Shown here one piece after another: positions 10,333 to 19,650 of a DNA stretch of 64,000 nt. The translations under genes and the position numbers were made by a program. The stretch's first letter is position 1, and each line of letters begins with the position of its first letter. The stretch is from Phytopseudomonas daroniae. GTDB taxonomy: Bacteria; Pseudomonadota; Gammaproteobacteria; Pseudomonadales; Pseudomonadaceae. Below the pieces are notes generated by a model, which was not told the origin of the DNA, did no database searches, and saw nothing but the letters and a program-made list of their open reading frames with translations. The stretch is taken from assembly GCF_004327285.1 (NCBI RefSeq), contig NZ_QJUI01000004.1, forward strand, positions 62,001-126,000. The letters are read 5' to 3'.

Positions 10333-11118
10333 CTATAAGGTGCCGAAACTACTGGCCAGGGTGCCCATGATCAGGGCCCAGCCATCGACCAGCACGAACA
10401 GCATGATCTTGAACGGCAGCGAAATGATCAGCGGCGACAACATCATCATACCCATGGCCATGAGGATGCTCGCCACCACCATGTCGATGATCAGGAACGG
10501 GATGAAGATCATGAAACCGATCTGGAAGGCGGTCTTCAGTTCCGACGTGACGAAGGCCGGCACCAGAATGGTCAGCGGCGCCTCATCCGGGCTGGCAATG
10601 TCGGTGCGCTTGGACAGGCGTACGAACAGCTCCAGATCGCTCTCACGGGTCTGCGCCAGCATGAAGTTCTTGATCGGCCCTTCCGCCCGCTCGATCGCCT
10701 GCTGCGCCGGCAACTGCTCGTTCAGGTAGGGCTGCAGCGCCTCGCGGTTTATCTGGTCGAACACCGGCGCCATGATGAACATCGTCAGGAATAACGCCAG
10801 GCCGACGAGAATCTGGTTGGACGGCGTTTGCTGCAAGCCCAGGGCCTGACGCAGGATGGAAAACACGATGATGATGCGCGTGAAGCTGGTCATCAGCATG
10901 ACAAACGCCGGGATGAAGCTCAGCGCGGTCATGATCAGCAGGATCTGCAGGCTGACCGAATATTCCTGCTGGCCGTCGGCGTCGGTGCTCAGGGTGATAG
11001 CCGGAATCGACAGCGGATTGCTGCCCTGCTGGATCAGCGAACTGCCTGCAGGCGGCTCCTGGGCAAAGGTCAGCGAGGCGCCCAGTGTGAACACCAATAC
11101 AAGCAGAAGGCGCAGCAT
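10333..11118 (-). CDS. fliP: Flagellar export gate protein FliP
   Basis: Core subunit of the export gate. The 261-residue protein has a cleavable signal peptide (residues 1-19, ending FAQ) followed by four membrane helices with family motifs [16 protein letters not shown] and a methionine-rich [10 protein letters not shown] stretch near the gate. The ATG shares one base with the fliO stop (TGATG), so the two are translationally coupled. Length and N-terminal cleaved signal agree with FliP of other gammaproteobacteria. Confidence 0.97.
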   Translation of the reverse strand: MLRLLLVLVFTLGASLTFAQEPPAGSSLIQQGSNPLSIPAITLSTDADGQQEYSVSLQILLIMTALSFIPAFVMLMTSFTRIIIVFSILRQALGLQQTPSNQILVGLALFLTMFIMAPVFDQINREALQPYLNEQLPAQQAIERAEGPIKNFMLAQTRESDLELFVRLSKRTDIASPDEAPLTILVPAFVTSELKTAFQIGFMIFIPFLIIDMVVASILMAMGMMMLSPLIISLPFKIMLFVLVDGWALIMGTLASSFGTL

Positions 11119-11543
11119 CAGGACTTGTCCTTCTGATCCTTGCCCAACAGCTCCATCAGGCGCTGGGCGAACTCCGTGGAGGCTGGCTCGGCATCAGGCA
11201 GATGAACCGGCTCGCCCATCACGTGCAGCGGATTGATCCGCCCCGGGGTCAGCCCCAGCAGTATCTGCTCGTTCCCCACCTGCACCAGCACCAGCCGATC
11301 ACGCGGGCTCAAGGCCTGGGTGGCGACGATCTTGATCACCTTGCCGCCACTCGGCCCCATGCGCTGTACACGACGCATCATCCAGGCGAGCAGGAAAATC
11401 AGGCCGATGACCAGCAACAGGCCAATGACCAGTTGCACCAGCTGGCCACCAATACCGCTACCGGCCGCAGGCGCCTGAGCCGCGGGCTCGGCAGCCAGCA
11501 CAGAGAGCGGCAGCGCCAGTAAAGCGAGCAGAATTCTGTTCAT
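11118..11543 (-). CDS. fliO: Flagellar biosynthesis protein FliO
   Basis: Assists assembly and stability of the FliP complex. The 141-residue protein starts with a signal-like hydrophobic segment (residues 1-18), then has a strong membrane helix (about 37-56, [16 protein letters not shown]) followed by basic residues and a cytoplasmic domain with the FliO-typical [21 protein letters not shown]. It is 5 bases downstream of fliN and overlaps fliP by one base. Confidence 0.95.
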   Translation of the reverse strand: MNRILLALLALPLSVLAAEPAAQAPAAGSGIGGQLVQLVIGLLLVIGLIFLLAWMMRRVQRMGPSGGKVIKIVATQALSPRDRLVLVQVGNEQILLGLTPGRINPLHVMGEPVHLPDAEPASTEFAQRLMELLGKDQKDKS

Positions 11544-11548
11544 CGTCT

Positions 11549-12019
11549 TCAGCGCAGCTTCTTGATGCGTTCGCTAGGGCTGATCACGTCGGTCAGGCGA
11601 ATGCCGAACTTCTCGTTGACCACCACCACTTCGCCATGGGCGATCAGGGTACCGTTGACCAGCACGTCGAGTGGCTCGCCGGCAAGGCGGTCGAGTTCGA
11701 TCACCGAGCCCTGGTTGAGCTGCAGCAGGTTGCGGATGGTGATGTCGGCATTACCCACCTCCATGGAGATGGAGACGGGAATGTCGAGGATCACGTCGAG
11801 ATTCGGGCCGTCCAGGCTGACCGGATTGTTGGCCTTGGGCATGCTGCCGAATTCTTCCATCGGTACCCGCGGTGCGGCCGGCTGGCTTGGCGCACTGGCG
11901 GCCAGCATGGCATCGATGTCGTCCTGCCCGGCGGCGTCGCCGGATTCGGACAGGGCTGCTGCCCACTCATCGGCCAGTGCCTGCTCCTCAGGCGTGGTGT
12001 TTTCGTTCTCGTCTGCCAT
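11549..12019 (-). CDS. fliN: Flagellar motor switch protein FliN
   Basis: C-ring subunit that with FliM and FliG forms the rotor switch and docks the FliH-FliI complex. In the 156-residue protein, residues 1-75 are acidic and poorly ordered. The C-terminal SpoA (surface presentation of antigens) domain has LDVILDIPVSISMEVG, NLLQLNQGSVIELDRLAGEP and GEVVVVNEKFGIRLTDV. It is separated from fliM by 89 bases, the largest gap in the fliL operon. Confidence 0.97.
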   Translation of the reverse strand: MADENENTTPEEQALADEWAAALSESGDAAGQDDIDAMLAASAPSQPAAPRVPMEEFGSMPKANNPVSLDGPNLDVILDIPVSISMEVGNADITIRNLLQLNQGSVIELDRLAGEPLDVLVNGTLIAHGEVVVVNEKFGIRLTDVISPSERIKKLR

Positions 12020-12108
12020 CGTTCAACCTCGGCTGGCGTTTATCGGTTGGGCCACACGCTCGGGCGCACGGCGAAATGGGTAAGGCTTCACGGGCCACAT
12101 GGCAGTGC

Positions 12109-13080
12109 CTAACGGTGACGCTCGATCGGGTCGAGCACCTGAAGCGACAGGTTGCCCTTGTGCGAGCCTAGCTTGACCTTGAAGGACGGTACGCCATTGG
12201 CACGCAGGATCATGTGTTCCGGCAGCTCCACGGGAATTACGTCGCCCGGCTGCATGTGCAGGATGTCGCGTACCTTCAGTTGACGACGCGCCACCGTGGC
12301 ACTGAGCGGCACGCTGACTTCGAGGATGTCCTCGCGCAGAGCCTTGACCCAGCGTTCGTCCTGGTCGTCGACATCGGACTGAAAACCGGCATCGAGCATC
12401 TCGCGGATCGGCTCGACCATGGCGTAGGGCATGGTGATGTGCAGGTCGCCACCACCGCCATCGAGTTCGATGTGAAAGGTCGACACCACGATGACTTCGC
12501 TTGGGCTGACGATGTTGGCCAGCGCCGGGTTGACCTCCGAGCCGACGTACTCGAAGTTGATATCCATTACCGCGGCCCAGGCTTCACGCAGGTCGACGAA
12601 CGCCTGATCCAGCACCATACGCACCACGCGCAACTCGGTAGGCGTGAACTCACGACCCTCGATCTTGGCGTGGCGGCCATCGCCACCAAAGAAATTGTCG
12701 ACCAACTTGAACACCAGCTTGGCATCGAGAATGAACAGGCCGGTGCCACGCAGCGGCTTCATCTTCACCAGGTTGAGGCTGGTCGGTACGTACAGCGAGT
12801 GAACGTACTCGCCGAACTTCATCACCTGCACACCACCTACGGCCACATCGGCGGAGCGTCGCAGCAGATTGAACATGCTGATGCGGGTGTAGCGCGCAAA
12901 GCGCTCGTTGATCATTTCCAGGGTCGGCATGCGACCGCGCACGATCCGATCCTGACTGGTCAGGTCGTATTGCTTGACGCTGCCCGGCTCGACGAATTCC
13001 TCGGTTTCCACCAAGCCGTCGTCGACACCGTGCAACAGCGCGTCGATCTCGTCCTGGGACAGCAGGTCTTGCACAGCCAT
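12109..13080 (-). CDS. fliM: Flagellar motor switch protein FliM
   Basis: C-ring switch protein that binds phosphorylated CheY. The 323-residue product begins MAVQDLLSQDEIDALLHGV, containing the CheY-P-binding LSQDEIDALL peptide. The middle CheC-like domain has TLEMINERFAR and RRSADV, and the C-terminal SpoA domain carries ILHMQPGDVIPVELP. It lies 15 bases downstream of fliL. Confidence 0.97.
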   Translation of the reverse strand: MAVQDLLSQDEIDALLHGVDDGLVETEEFVEPGSVKQYDLTSQDRIVRGRMPTLEMINERFARYTRISMFNLLRRSADVAVGGVQVMKFGEYVHSLYVPTSLNLVKMKPLRGTGLFILDAKLVFKLVDNFFGGDGRHAKIEGREFTPTELRVVRMVLDQAFVDLREAWAAVMDINFEYVGSEVNPALANIVSPSEVIVVSTFHIELDGGGGDLHITMPYAMVEPIREMLDAGFQSDVDDQDERWVKALREDILEVSVPLSATVARRQLKVRDILHMQPGDVIPVELPEHMILRANGVPSFKVKLGSHKGNLSLQVLDPIERHR

Positions 13081-13095
13081 TATCGGACTCCCGCC

Positions 13096-13620
13096 CTATT
13101 GCAACACAAGGTTGGTGAACAGCACCTGCTCGACGGTCACTTTACCCGTCTCCTTCTCAGCCAGTTGCTGCACGCTGGCCGTGGCCTGCTGGCGCAGCAT
13201 CTCTTTGCCCACGGGAGTGACCAGCGTGGCGAAATCCTGGCTGGAGAACAGCATCACCAGGTTGTTGCGCAGTACCGGCATATGCACCTTCAGTGCATCG
13301 AGCCCGGCCTGGTCACGGGTCATCAGGGCAACGCTGACCTGCATGTATCGGGCCCGGCCGTTCTGGGTGAAATTGACCACGAACGCCGGCGCCAATTCTT
13401 CGTAAATGGCCGGTTTCTTGACCGGAGCGGCGTTCTGGGCCGACTCATGGGCCGTATCTTCCTTGGCCGCACCCTTGCTGAGAAAGAACCAGGTGCCACC
13501 AATCGACAGCCCCACGGCGAGCAGCAGCGCCAGGACGATCACGATGATGAGCTTCAGCTTACCGGCCGGCTTGCTTCCAGCCTCGGTAGCAACAGCGAGT
13601 GGGGCGTTCTTCTTAGCCAT
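13096..13620 (-). CDS. fliL: Flagellar basal body-associated protein FliL
   Basis: Inner-membrane protein around the stator that supports torque and stator function. The 174-residue product has a short cytoplasmic tail, a single membrane helix at about residues 24-46 (LIIVIVLALLLAVGLSIGG) and a periplasmic domain with PAIYEELAPAFVVNF and RDQAGLDALKVHMPVLRN. It is the first gene of the fliLMNOPQR-flhB unit, with a sigma-54 promoter about 50 bases upstream. Confidence 0.95.
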   Translation of the reverse strand: MAKKNAPLAVATEAGSKPAGKLKLIIVIVLALLLAVGLSIGGTWFFLSKGAAKEDTAHESAQNAAPVKKPAIYEELAPAFVVNFTQNGRARYMQVSVALMTRDQAGLDALKVHMPVLRNNLVMLFSSQDFATLVTPVGKEMLRQQATASVQQLAEKETGKVTVEQVLFTNLVLQ

Positions 13621-13671
13621 GCCAAAAATCCGTCACGGAGTGGAGATCCTTCCGCTTTCAAAGGGTTAAGA

Positions 13672-13686
13672 GCAAGTGTTATGCCA
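13672..13686 (-). promoter_or_regulatory. Sigma-54 promoter of fliLMNOPQR-flhB
   Basis: On the minus strand the sequence reads TGGCATAACACTTGC, with GG and GC exactly 10 bases apart, matching the -24/-12 consensus TGGCAC-N5-TTGC. Transcription would begin about 12 bases downstream (near 13660), ahead of the fliL ATG at 13620. In Pseudomonas this operon is known to depend on RpoN and FleQ. Confidence 0.7.
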
Positions 13687-13759
13687 GCTCATAAGCTTGG
13701 GTGCAATTGCTGCGCGCGCCATGTTACGCGAAAGCCGAGCATCGGCTCATAAATGAAAT

Positions 13760-13789
13760 AACCCTGCCCCAGTGATTCGGGGCAGGGTT
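13760..13789 (-). terminator. Intrinsic terminator downstream of fliK
   Basis: A perfect 11-bp stem (AACCCTGCCCC / GGGGCAGGGTT) with an 8-base loop, followed on the minus strand by a T-rich tail (TATTTCATTT). It lies between the end of fliK and the fliL promoter, so it would separate these two transcription units. Confidence 0.8.
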
Positions 13790-13862
13790 AAGTCTAGAAC
13801 AGAGTCTGGCGATCGGGCTGAGCGGCGGCCCGGCAGTTCAGCCGCATCGCCGACAAACGACG

Positions 13863-15092
13863 TCAGGCGTAGTAGTCGACCATACCGCGGCCAGCTCCCT
13901 GGCCAGGATCACGCAGTTCGACACTGCCGATCACCCGCTCTTCTTCGCCGGTACCGGCAGTGCCATCATCCGCGGGCCGATCGCCGCGGCCGCGACCATC
14001 GTTCTCCTGGCCCTGCCATGCACGCCCCTGGGATTGGTCGGAAACGTTCACGTCAGCGAGGTTCATGCCTTGCTGGGTGAACATCTCACGCAGGCGGTGC
14101 ATCTGGCTTTCCAGCGCTTCGCGCACACCTGGATGGGCGCTGGCGAAGCTGATCTGGGTCTGATCCTGGTTCAGGCTGATGCGCACGTCCAGGCGACCAA
14201 GCTCAGCGGGGTCGAGCTGAATTTCGGCGGACTTGAGGTTCTGGCTGGACATCCACATCACCTTGTCCACCACACCCTCGCCCCAGCCGGTCTGCTGCAT
14301 GGCTACCGGCTGCCCGGGCACCACGGGTACCCGCGCGGCTTGCGAGGTCTGCTGACCAATCACCTGGCTCAGCGCACTGAGCTTACTGACGAACTGCTCG
14401 GGGGCTGTGTCCGCCGAACTTTCCTTGAGCGCCTCCAGAGCTTCGGTGCTGAGCTCGAACAGCGGCAGCTCGGCGGATTCGCCCTCTACATCGACAGCCG
14501 TAGATTTCATACCCATCGCCGCCATGGCGCTGGCAAATACCTGGGCGCTCGTCGCGCCCTGCTCTGCCACCTTTTCCTGCGCGCCGATATCAAGCGCCAA
14601 GCGCACCGCGGGTAATTGATTGAGCGCATCGATCTCGGGATCGAAACTGGCTTCGGTCATGCTGGCAGGCGCGGAACCGATCAGGCTGGTCGACACGGCG
14701 GCAGCCTGCGCTTGCAGCTCAGGATCGACCTCCACCACTACCGGTTGCGGCTCGAAAAGGCCGAGCATCAGCAGTGGATCGACAGCGCCGTCCTCGCTTG
14801 CCGGATCGGCAGGCAAATCCTTGCCGCTTTCGGCAACGGCTGGCGCCTGATCCGACGTCGGCGTCGAACTACTGACGTTTCGCTGCGGATCGGCTTTGCT
14901 GTCGCGTGCGTTTCTGGCGGCGTTGTCCTGGCGTTCAACGGCCTTGGCCTGGCGCTCTTTGGCATACACCTGCGAGAAGCTGGAAGCCTCTTGCTTGCGC
15001 GGTTCGGCCGTACTCTGCGCATTGTTCGCCGCAGGGGCCTTGGGCTTGGCCACGGTGGTAGGCGTCAGCAGCAGATCGGGGGCAACGGGCAT
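13863..15092 (-). CDS. fliK: Flagellar hook-length control protein FliK
   Basis: Secreted molecular ruler that stops hook growth and triggers the FlhB switch. In the 409-residue protein, residues 1-100 are low-complexity (Lys/Ala/Gln/Ser), the middle is acidic, and the conserved FliK C-terminal domain (about 280-360) contains LDPAELGRLDVRISL and LREMFTQQGMNLADVNVSD. The C-terminus is a Gly/Arg/Asp-rich tail. I chose ATG 15092 because GGAG lies 8 bases upstream; an in-frame ATG at 15125 gives an N-terminal extension without a good ribosome-binding site. A terminator lies downstream and a sigma-54 sequence upstream, suggesting a single-gene unit. Confidence 0.93.
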   Translation of the reverse strand: MPVAPDLLLTPTTVAKPKAPAANNAQSTAEPRKQEASSFSQVYAKERQAKAVERQDNAARNARDSKADPQRNVSSSTPTSDQAPAVAESGKDLPADPASEDGAVDPLLMLGLFEPQPVVVEVDPELQAQAAAVSTSLIGSAPASMTEASFDPEIDALNQLPAVRLALDIGAQEKVAEQGATSAQVFASAMAAMGMKSTAVDVEGESAELPLFELSTEALEALKESSADTAPEQFVSKLSALSQVIGQQTSQAARVPVVPGQPVAMQQTGWGEGVVDKVMWMSSQNLKSAEIQLDPAELGRLDVRISLNQDQTQISFASAHPGVREALESQMHRLREMFTQQGMNLADVNVSDQSQGRAWQGQENDGRGRGDRPADDGTAGTGEEERVIGSVELRDPGQGAGRGMVDYYA

Positions 15093-15132
15093 GAATGCTC
15101 TCCGCTTGAATGATGTAGTGAGCACAGAGCAA

Positions 15133-15148
15133 GCAAGGGCCGGGCCAA
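15133..15148 (-). promoter_or_regulatory. Probable sigma-54 promoter of fliK
   Basis: Minus-strand TTGGCCCGGCCCTTGC has GG and GC separated by 10 bases and TTGC at -12. The -24 part (TTGGCC) departs slightly from TTGGCAC. Predicted start near 15121, about 30 bases before the fliK ATG. It lies in the 73-base gap between hptB and fliK. Confidence 0.5.
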
Positions 15149-15165
15149 CATGTCAGACAAGAGGA

Positions 15166-15522
15166 TTACTCAGTAGAAAAACGCTGGTGTTCGGATTTGA
15201 GCAGGATACGGACGATGGCGAATTCACGCTCGATGCGCCCGATCAGCTCAGCCGAATCAGTCAGATCGCCACGACGCGCCAGCTCTTCAAGCTCGCGGCA
15301 GGACTCAGCCAGCACCTTGGCCCCCATGTTGCTGCAGCTACCCTTGAAGCTGTGCGCGGCGCGGCGCATGGCTTGAGCGTCTTGCGCCCGCTCGGCCCCT
15401 TGCAAGAGGCGCAGGCGTTCTTCGGAGTCAGCGACGAAGGTATCCAACAGCACGGGATACTCGTCTTCCATGATGTCCTGCAAGGCAATCAGTACGGCGC
15501 GGTCTAGATGATTGTCGGACAT
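15166..15522 (-). CDS. hptB: HptB-type histidine phosphotransfer protein
   Basis: 118-residue single HPt domain that relays phosphate between hybrid sensor kinases and the HsbR response regulator. The phosphorylated histidine is His57 in RRAAHSFKGSCSNMGA, the canonical HSFKG motif. In P. aeruginosa, HptB receives phosphate from PA1611, ErcS', SagS and RetS and acts on HsbR-HsbA to control motility, sessility and RsmY. Here hptB lies directly upstream of fliK on the same strand, with the partners HsbR and HsbA immediately upstream, so the pathway is encoded inside the flagellar cluster. Confidence 0.9.
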   Translation of the reverse strand: MSDNHLDRAVLIALQDIMEDEYPVLLDTFVADSEERLRLLQGAERAQDAQAMRRAAHSFKGSCSNMGAKVLAESCRELEELARRGDLTDSAELIGRIEREFAIVRILLKSEHQRFSTE

Positions 15523-15613
15523 CCTTTACTCCAGGCCCGCCTTGAGCGGCAGTTCGCCATTGCTGATAACACGCCTCGCGCCGAGCGGCCGAGGAAAGCA
15601 CCGAATCGATGGA

Positions 15614-17311
15614 TTATGCCTCTGCAGGCCAGGAAAACTCTACACTGACCCGACGGCCGTCGGACGACCAGTTGCAGCGCTCGCTAAGATCGCGAACCAA
15701 GCTCATGCCACGCCCACTGAGGCCTCCAGCAGGGCACTGGCGCGTCAATACCGTCTGGGGATCGAAGCCGGCGCCGCTGTCTTCCACCGTCAGCGTCAAA
15801 CGACCGCCGCCTTCTTCGCGGCAAACGTCGAAGGCGATGCTGACGCAGCCATCACGCAAGGCATCCAAACGTTCGGCACGCTGCCGGTAATACTCGGAGA
15901 ACCCGGCAGCATCACGCTTGAGGGCTGAATCCAGGCCCAATACCCCGTGCTCCAGAGCGTTGGTATACAGCTCGCACAGCACGCTGTAGAGGCTGCCGCC
16001 GTGCCCACGCAAGCCAGGCACTTCGAGCAGCAACTGCAACAGATAGGGCAAGGGATAGAAGTCACGCAACGTGGAACTTTGAAAATCAAAGCGCGCCGAC
16101 CACTGTTCAGGCCCTCTACGCCATTCCCCGTCCGGCAGCGGAGGTCGACTCACGGCGCCCTCCTCGACCATGGTCACCTCGACCAGGCTGACATCGTCAC
16201 GTGCTTCGCCGTTGAAGCGCTGCAACGCCTGCTGAATGTCGTCGAACAGCGCTAACGGTGGATGGCCGTTGTCGAGCACGTCGAGCAGACGCTGCTCGCC
16301 AAACAGCTCTTCATGCTCGTCACGCGCCTCGAGCACTCCATCGGAAAGCAGGAAAACCCGATCCCCCGGTGCTAGCGGATACGCCTCGTAATCGTCGCGA
16401 AAGCTGTCTGGATCCAGCACCCCAAGCGGCAGGTGCCGCGATACCAGCGGTACCCGCGCTCCACCGTCCTTGCGCAGCACGTAGCCATCCGGCAGACCGC
16501 CGCCCCAGAATTCGACCATCTGCCGCCGGAAGCTGACATTCAGCAGCGTCGCACAGCAGAACACGCCGCGAGGCAGAATACGCCGCAGCTTGGCATTGCT
16601 CTCATGGAGAATCTCGGCCAGTGAATGGCCTCTGCCCGTCATGCGGTAGAAGACATCGGCCAGCGGCATCGCGCCGATCGCCGCAGGCAGACCATGACCG
16701 GTGAAATCACCGAGCAGCACATGCATGTCACCGCTGGGGTGAAACGCGGCCAGCAGCAGATCGCCATTGAACAGCGCATACGGCGATTGCAGGTAGCGAA
16801 TATTGCCGGCGCTCAGGCAACCGGAGTGCGCCACCTTGTCGAATACCGCCTTGGCCACCAGCTGTTCATTGAGCAGGTGCTCGTTATGCCGGGCAATCTG
16901 GTCGCGTTGTCGCAGCACCTCCTGGTGCAGGCGTCGCAACCGATCCATGGCATTTATCTTGGCTTCGAGGATTACCCGACTGTAGGGCTTGGCGAGAAAA
17001 TCGTCGCCACCCGCTTCCAGGCAGCGAACCAGCGCCTCGTCTTCGCTCAGGGAGGTCAGAAAGATGATCGGCACCATGGCATCGCCAGCCATGGCCTTGA
17101 TCCGCCGCGCAGCCTCGAAACCATCCATCACCGGCATCAGCGCGTCCATCAACACCAGTTGCGGGCGCTGCGACTCGAACAGCGCAACCGCCTCCAGACC
17201 ATCGCTGGCGGCCAGCACCCGATGCCCCTGGCGACCGACGATGGTCGACAGCAGCATGCGGTCAGTGGCGCTGTCCTCGGCGATCAGGATGGTAAGGCGC
17301 GAGGCGTTCAT
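15614..17311 (-). CDS. hsbR: HsbR-type response regulator with PP2C phosphatase and anti-sigma kinase domains
   Basis: 565 residues in three parts. A receiver domain comes first (about 1-125, acceptor Asp56 in LVLMDALMPVMDG). A SpoIIE/PP2C-type serine phosphatase domain follows (about 190-390, with GDFTGHGLPAAIGAMP and LLSDGVLEARD). A C-terminal HATPase-type kinase domain ends the protein (about 430-565, YTNALEHGVLGLDS and VEDSGAGFDP). In P. aeruginosa HsbR either dephosphorylates or phosphorylates the anti-anti-sigma protein HsbA, depending on phosphate from HptB. It ends 91 bases before hptB and starts 6 bases after hsbA. Confidence 0.92.
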   Translation of the reverse strand: MNASRLTILIAEDSATDRMLLSTIVGRQGHRVLAASDGLEAVALFESQRPQLVLMDALMPVMDGFEAARRIKAMAGDAMVPIIFLTSLSEDEALVRCLEAGGDDFLAKPYSRVILEAKINAMDRLRRLHQEVLRQRDQIARHNEHLLNEQLVAKAVFDKVAHSGCLSAGNIRYLQSPYALFNGDLLLAAFHPSGDMHVLLGDFTGHGLPAAIGAMPLADVFYRMTGRGHSLAEILHESNAKLRRILPRGVFCCATLLNVSFRRQMVEFWGGGLPDGYVLRKDGGARVPLVSRHLPLGVLDPDSFRDDYEAYPLAPGDRVFLLSDGVLEARDEHEELFGEQRLLDVLDNGHPPLALFDDIQQALQRFNGEARDDVSLVEVTMVEEGAVSRPPLPDGEWRRGPEQWSARFDFQSSTLRDFYPLPYLLQLLLEVPGLRGHGGSLYSVLCELYTNALEHGVLGLDSALKRDAAGFSEYYRQRAERLDALRDGCVSIAFDVCREEGGGRLTLTVEDSGAGFDPQTVLTRQCPAGGLSGRGMSLVRDLSERCNWSSDGRRVSVEFSWPAEA

Positions 17312-17317
17312 CGCGCC

Positions 17318-17623
17318 TCAGACGATCTGGAAAAGCTGTTCGAAATTGGAAATGGACAGAATCTTGCGCACATCGGCATTGCAGTTGAGCAGACGAATCT
17401 GCGCACGGTCGCCACCGGCATGATCGCGCAGCAGCAACAACATGCCGAGCGCCGAGCTATCGAGATAGGTCGTCCCCTTGAGGTCTACCGAATAGCGTTC
17501 AGGACGGATATCGACGCGCTCGTAAGCACGACGAAATTCCTGATGGGCGCCAAAATCGAAGCGCCCCTGAATCGTGATGGTCAGCTCTTGCCCGTCTTCC
17601 GAAGGCAGTGAGGTGATGGGCAT
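17318..17623 (-). CDS. hsbA: HsbA-type STAS anti-sigma factor antagonist
   Basis: 101-residue single STAS domain. The phosphorylatable serine is in TTYLDSSALGML, Ser56 by my count, the same position reported for P. aeruginosa HsbA. In that organism unphosphorylated HsbA binds the anti-sigma factor FlgM and so frees FliA, while phosphorylated HsbA engages the diguanylate cyclase HsbD. Its neighbour HsbR supplies both the kinase and the phosphatase. It is separated from fliJ by 212 bases in which I see no gene. Confidence 0.9.
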   Translation of the reverse strand: MPITSLPSEDGQELTITIQGRFDFGAHQEFRRAYERVDIRPERYSVDLKGTTYLDSSALGMLLLLRDHAGGDRAQIRLLNCNADVRKILSISNFEQLFQIV

Positions 17624-17835
17624 GAAGCACTCCTTGAGATCCGGGAAATCCGCCAGACCGCCGTATGCGGAACAACTGGCCGAGCCTGTCCTGAGAAGCA
17701 GGCGACATCTTGTTGACCAGAGCCGTGGCGCGGTGTCTCACCTGTTTTTCCTGACCCTGCCCAGGTCTCCCTACAGCGACCTGAATGCCGGCATATGAAG
17801 ATTTAGCATTAGCCTGCGTCAGCGGCAACCATCAT

Positions 17836-18288
17836 TCATTCCTGGGAATCGCGTCGAGGCATACGCTGAGAAAGCTCGTCGAGCAGTTTCTGCTCGCGTT
17901 TGTCCTCGGCCAGACGCGCTTCGTCCAGGTAGCGCTGCACCAGTTTTCGCAGCCCCTCGAGGCGTGCGTAGCGCTGTTGCCAGACTTCGCGCATCTTGTC
18001 CAGATTGCTGCGGTGCCAGGTCACGGCCTGCTGCTGTTGAGCGATCGCCACATCGAGCTGGGAAAGAAAGCGCTGATAGTTCATCAGCCACTGACCGGAC
18101 ACGCCCCGCTGCCCCTCGCTGATCCACTGCTGCTGATAGCCCTGCAGGTAATTTTCGAGATCAGCCAATTTGCCTTGAGCCTGCCCCAGCATGCCTTGAG
18201 CACGACCCAGTTGCAGAGCCGCCTCACGCTCGGCCTTTTCGGCCATTTCGACGACGGGCGCCAACCGCGCGGCGCGACTCGTTGCCAC
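17836..18288 (-). CDS. fliJ: Flagellar export chaperone FliJ
   Basis: 150-residue, almost entirely alpha-helical coiled-coil protein that fits inside the FliI ATPase ring and escorts chaperones. Its charged heptads (e.g. EKAEREAALQLGRAQ at residues 17-31) and position 3 bases after the fliI stop are typical of FliJ. It is the last gene of the fliEFGHIJ unit. Confidence 0.93.
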   Translation of the reverse strand: MATSRAARLAPVVEMAEKAEREAALQLGRAQGMLGQAQGKLADLENYLQGYQQQWISEGQRGVSGQWLMNYQRFLSQLDVAIAQQQQAVTWHRSNLDKMREVWQQRYARLEGLRKLVQRYLDEARLAEDKREQKLLDELSQRMPRRDSQE

Positions 18289-18291
18289 CGG

Positions 18292-19650
18292 TTAGGACGC
18301 CGCAGTGGGGTTCAGAACGGCGGCCAGCAGGTCACGACTGTTTTCCAGGCTTTCGCTTTCTCCCAGACTCTGGCGCAGGTAGCGCACCATCGCCGGCTGG
18401 CGGGCGATGGCCAGATCGGTATCGGCATCGCCACCCGGCACATAGGCGCCAACGCTGATCAAATCGCGGCTCTGTTGGTAGCGCGACCACAGCTGCTTGA
18501 AACGCTGGGCGTTACGCATGTGCTCGGGGCTGACCACCTGGGGCATGACCCGGCTGATGGACGCTTCGATGTCGATTGCCGGGTAATGCCCCTCTTCGGC
18601 CAGACGCCGGGACAGCACGAAGTGGCCGTCGAGCACCCCGCGGGCGGCATCAGCGATGGGATCCTGCTGGTCATCGCCTTCCGACAGCACGGTATAGAAC
18701 GCAGTGATCGAACCACCGCCCTCCTCGGCATTACCGGCTCGTTCGACCAGGCGCGGCAGTTTGGCAAATACCGACGGCGGATAGCCCTTGGTCGCCGGCG
18801 GTTCGCCGATGGCCAGCGCGATTTCCCGTTGCGCCTGGGCGAAACGGGTCAGGGAATCCATCAGCAGCAGGACATTCTTGCCCTTGTCGCGAAAGTACTC
18901 GGCGATACGTGTGCAATACATGGCGGCGCGCAGGCGCATCAGTGGCGCATCATCGGCAGGCGATGCGACGACCACCGAGCGTTTGATACCTTCTTCACCA
19001 AGAATCTCGTCGATGAATTCCTTGACCTCGCGGCCCCGCTCGCCGATCAGGCCGACCACGATGATTTCGGCCTCGGTGAAACGGGTCATCATGCCCAGCA
19101 ACACCGACTTACCGACACCGGTGCCGGCAAACAGCCCGAGGCGCTGGCCGCGGCCAACGGTGAGCAGGCCATTGATGCTGCGGATACCGACATCCAGAGG
19201 TTCGCTGATTGGGTGGCGCTTGAGCGGGTTGATGGTCGGGCCGTCCATCGGCACCCAATCTTCGGCTTTCATCCCGCCCTTGCCATCCAGGGCACGGCCG
19301 GCGCCATCGAGCACGCGGCCAAGCATGGATCTGCCCATGGGCAGGCGTCCGGTATCCGGCAGCGGCACCACGCGCGCACCGGGCGCAATACCAGCCAGGC
19401 TGCCGACCGGCATCAGATAGATCTTGCCGGCGGAAAAGCCCATGACCTCGGCTTCCACCTGTACCGGATGATAACTGTCGTCGTTGATGACCAGGCAGCG
19501 GCTGCCCAGGGCGGCTCGCAGGCCTTCGGCTTCGAGGGTCAAGCCGACCATGCGCAGCAGGCGGCCTTCGACTACGGGCTGGGACGGCAGCTTCACCGCG
19601 TCGCCATAACCCTCCATGCGGCGAGCGAAGCTGATGCGCTCAAGGCGCAT
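18292..19650 (-). CDS. fliI: Flagellum-specific ATPase FliI
   Basis: Hexameric ATPase of the export apparatus, related to F1 beta subunits. 452 residues, the normal size. The Walker A motif is [15 protein letters not shown], Walker B is [19 protein letters not shown], and the FliI-typical loop is [19 protein letters not shown] chose ATG 19650 ([16 protein letters not shown]), which overlaps the end of fliH by 11 bases; the frame is open to 19758 but that part overlaps fliH further and does not resemble FliI. Confidence 0.97.
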   Translation of the reverse strand: MRLERISFARRMEGYGDAVKLPSQPVVEGRLLRMVGLTLEAEGLRAALGSRCLVINDDSYHPVQVEAEVMGFSAGKIYLMPVGSLAGIAPGARVVPLPDTGRLPMGRSMLGRVLDGAGRALDGKGGMKAEDWVPMDGPTINPLKRHPISEPLDVGIRSINGLLTVGRGQRLGLFAGTGVGKSVLLGMMTRFTEAEIIVVGLIGERGREVKEFIDEILGEEGIKRSVVVASPADDAPLMRLRAAMYCTRIAEYFRDKGKNVLLLMDSLTRFAQAQREIALAIGEPPATKGYPPSVFAKLPRLVERAGNAEEGGGSITAFYTVLSEGDDQQDPIADAARGVLDGHFVLSRRLAEEGHYPAIDIEASISRVMPQVVSPEHMRNAQRFKQLWSRYQQSRDLISVGAYVPGGDADTDLAIARQPAMVRYLRQSLGESESLENSRDLLAAVLNPTAAS

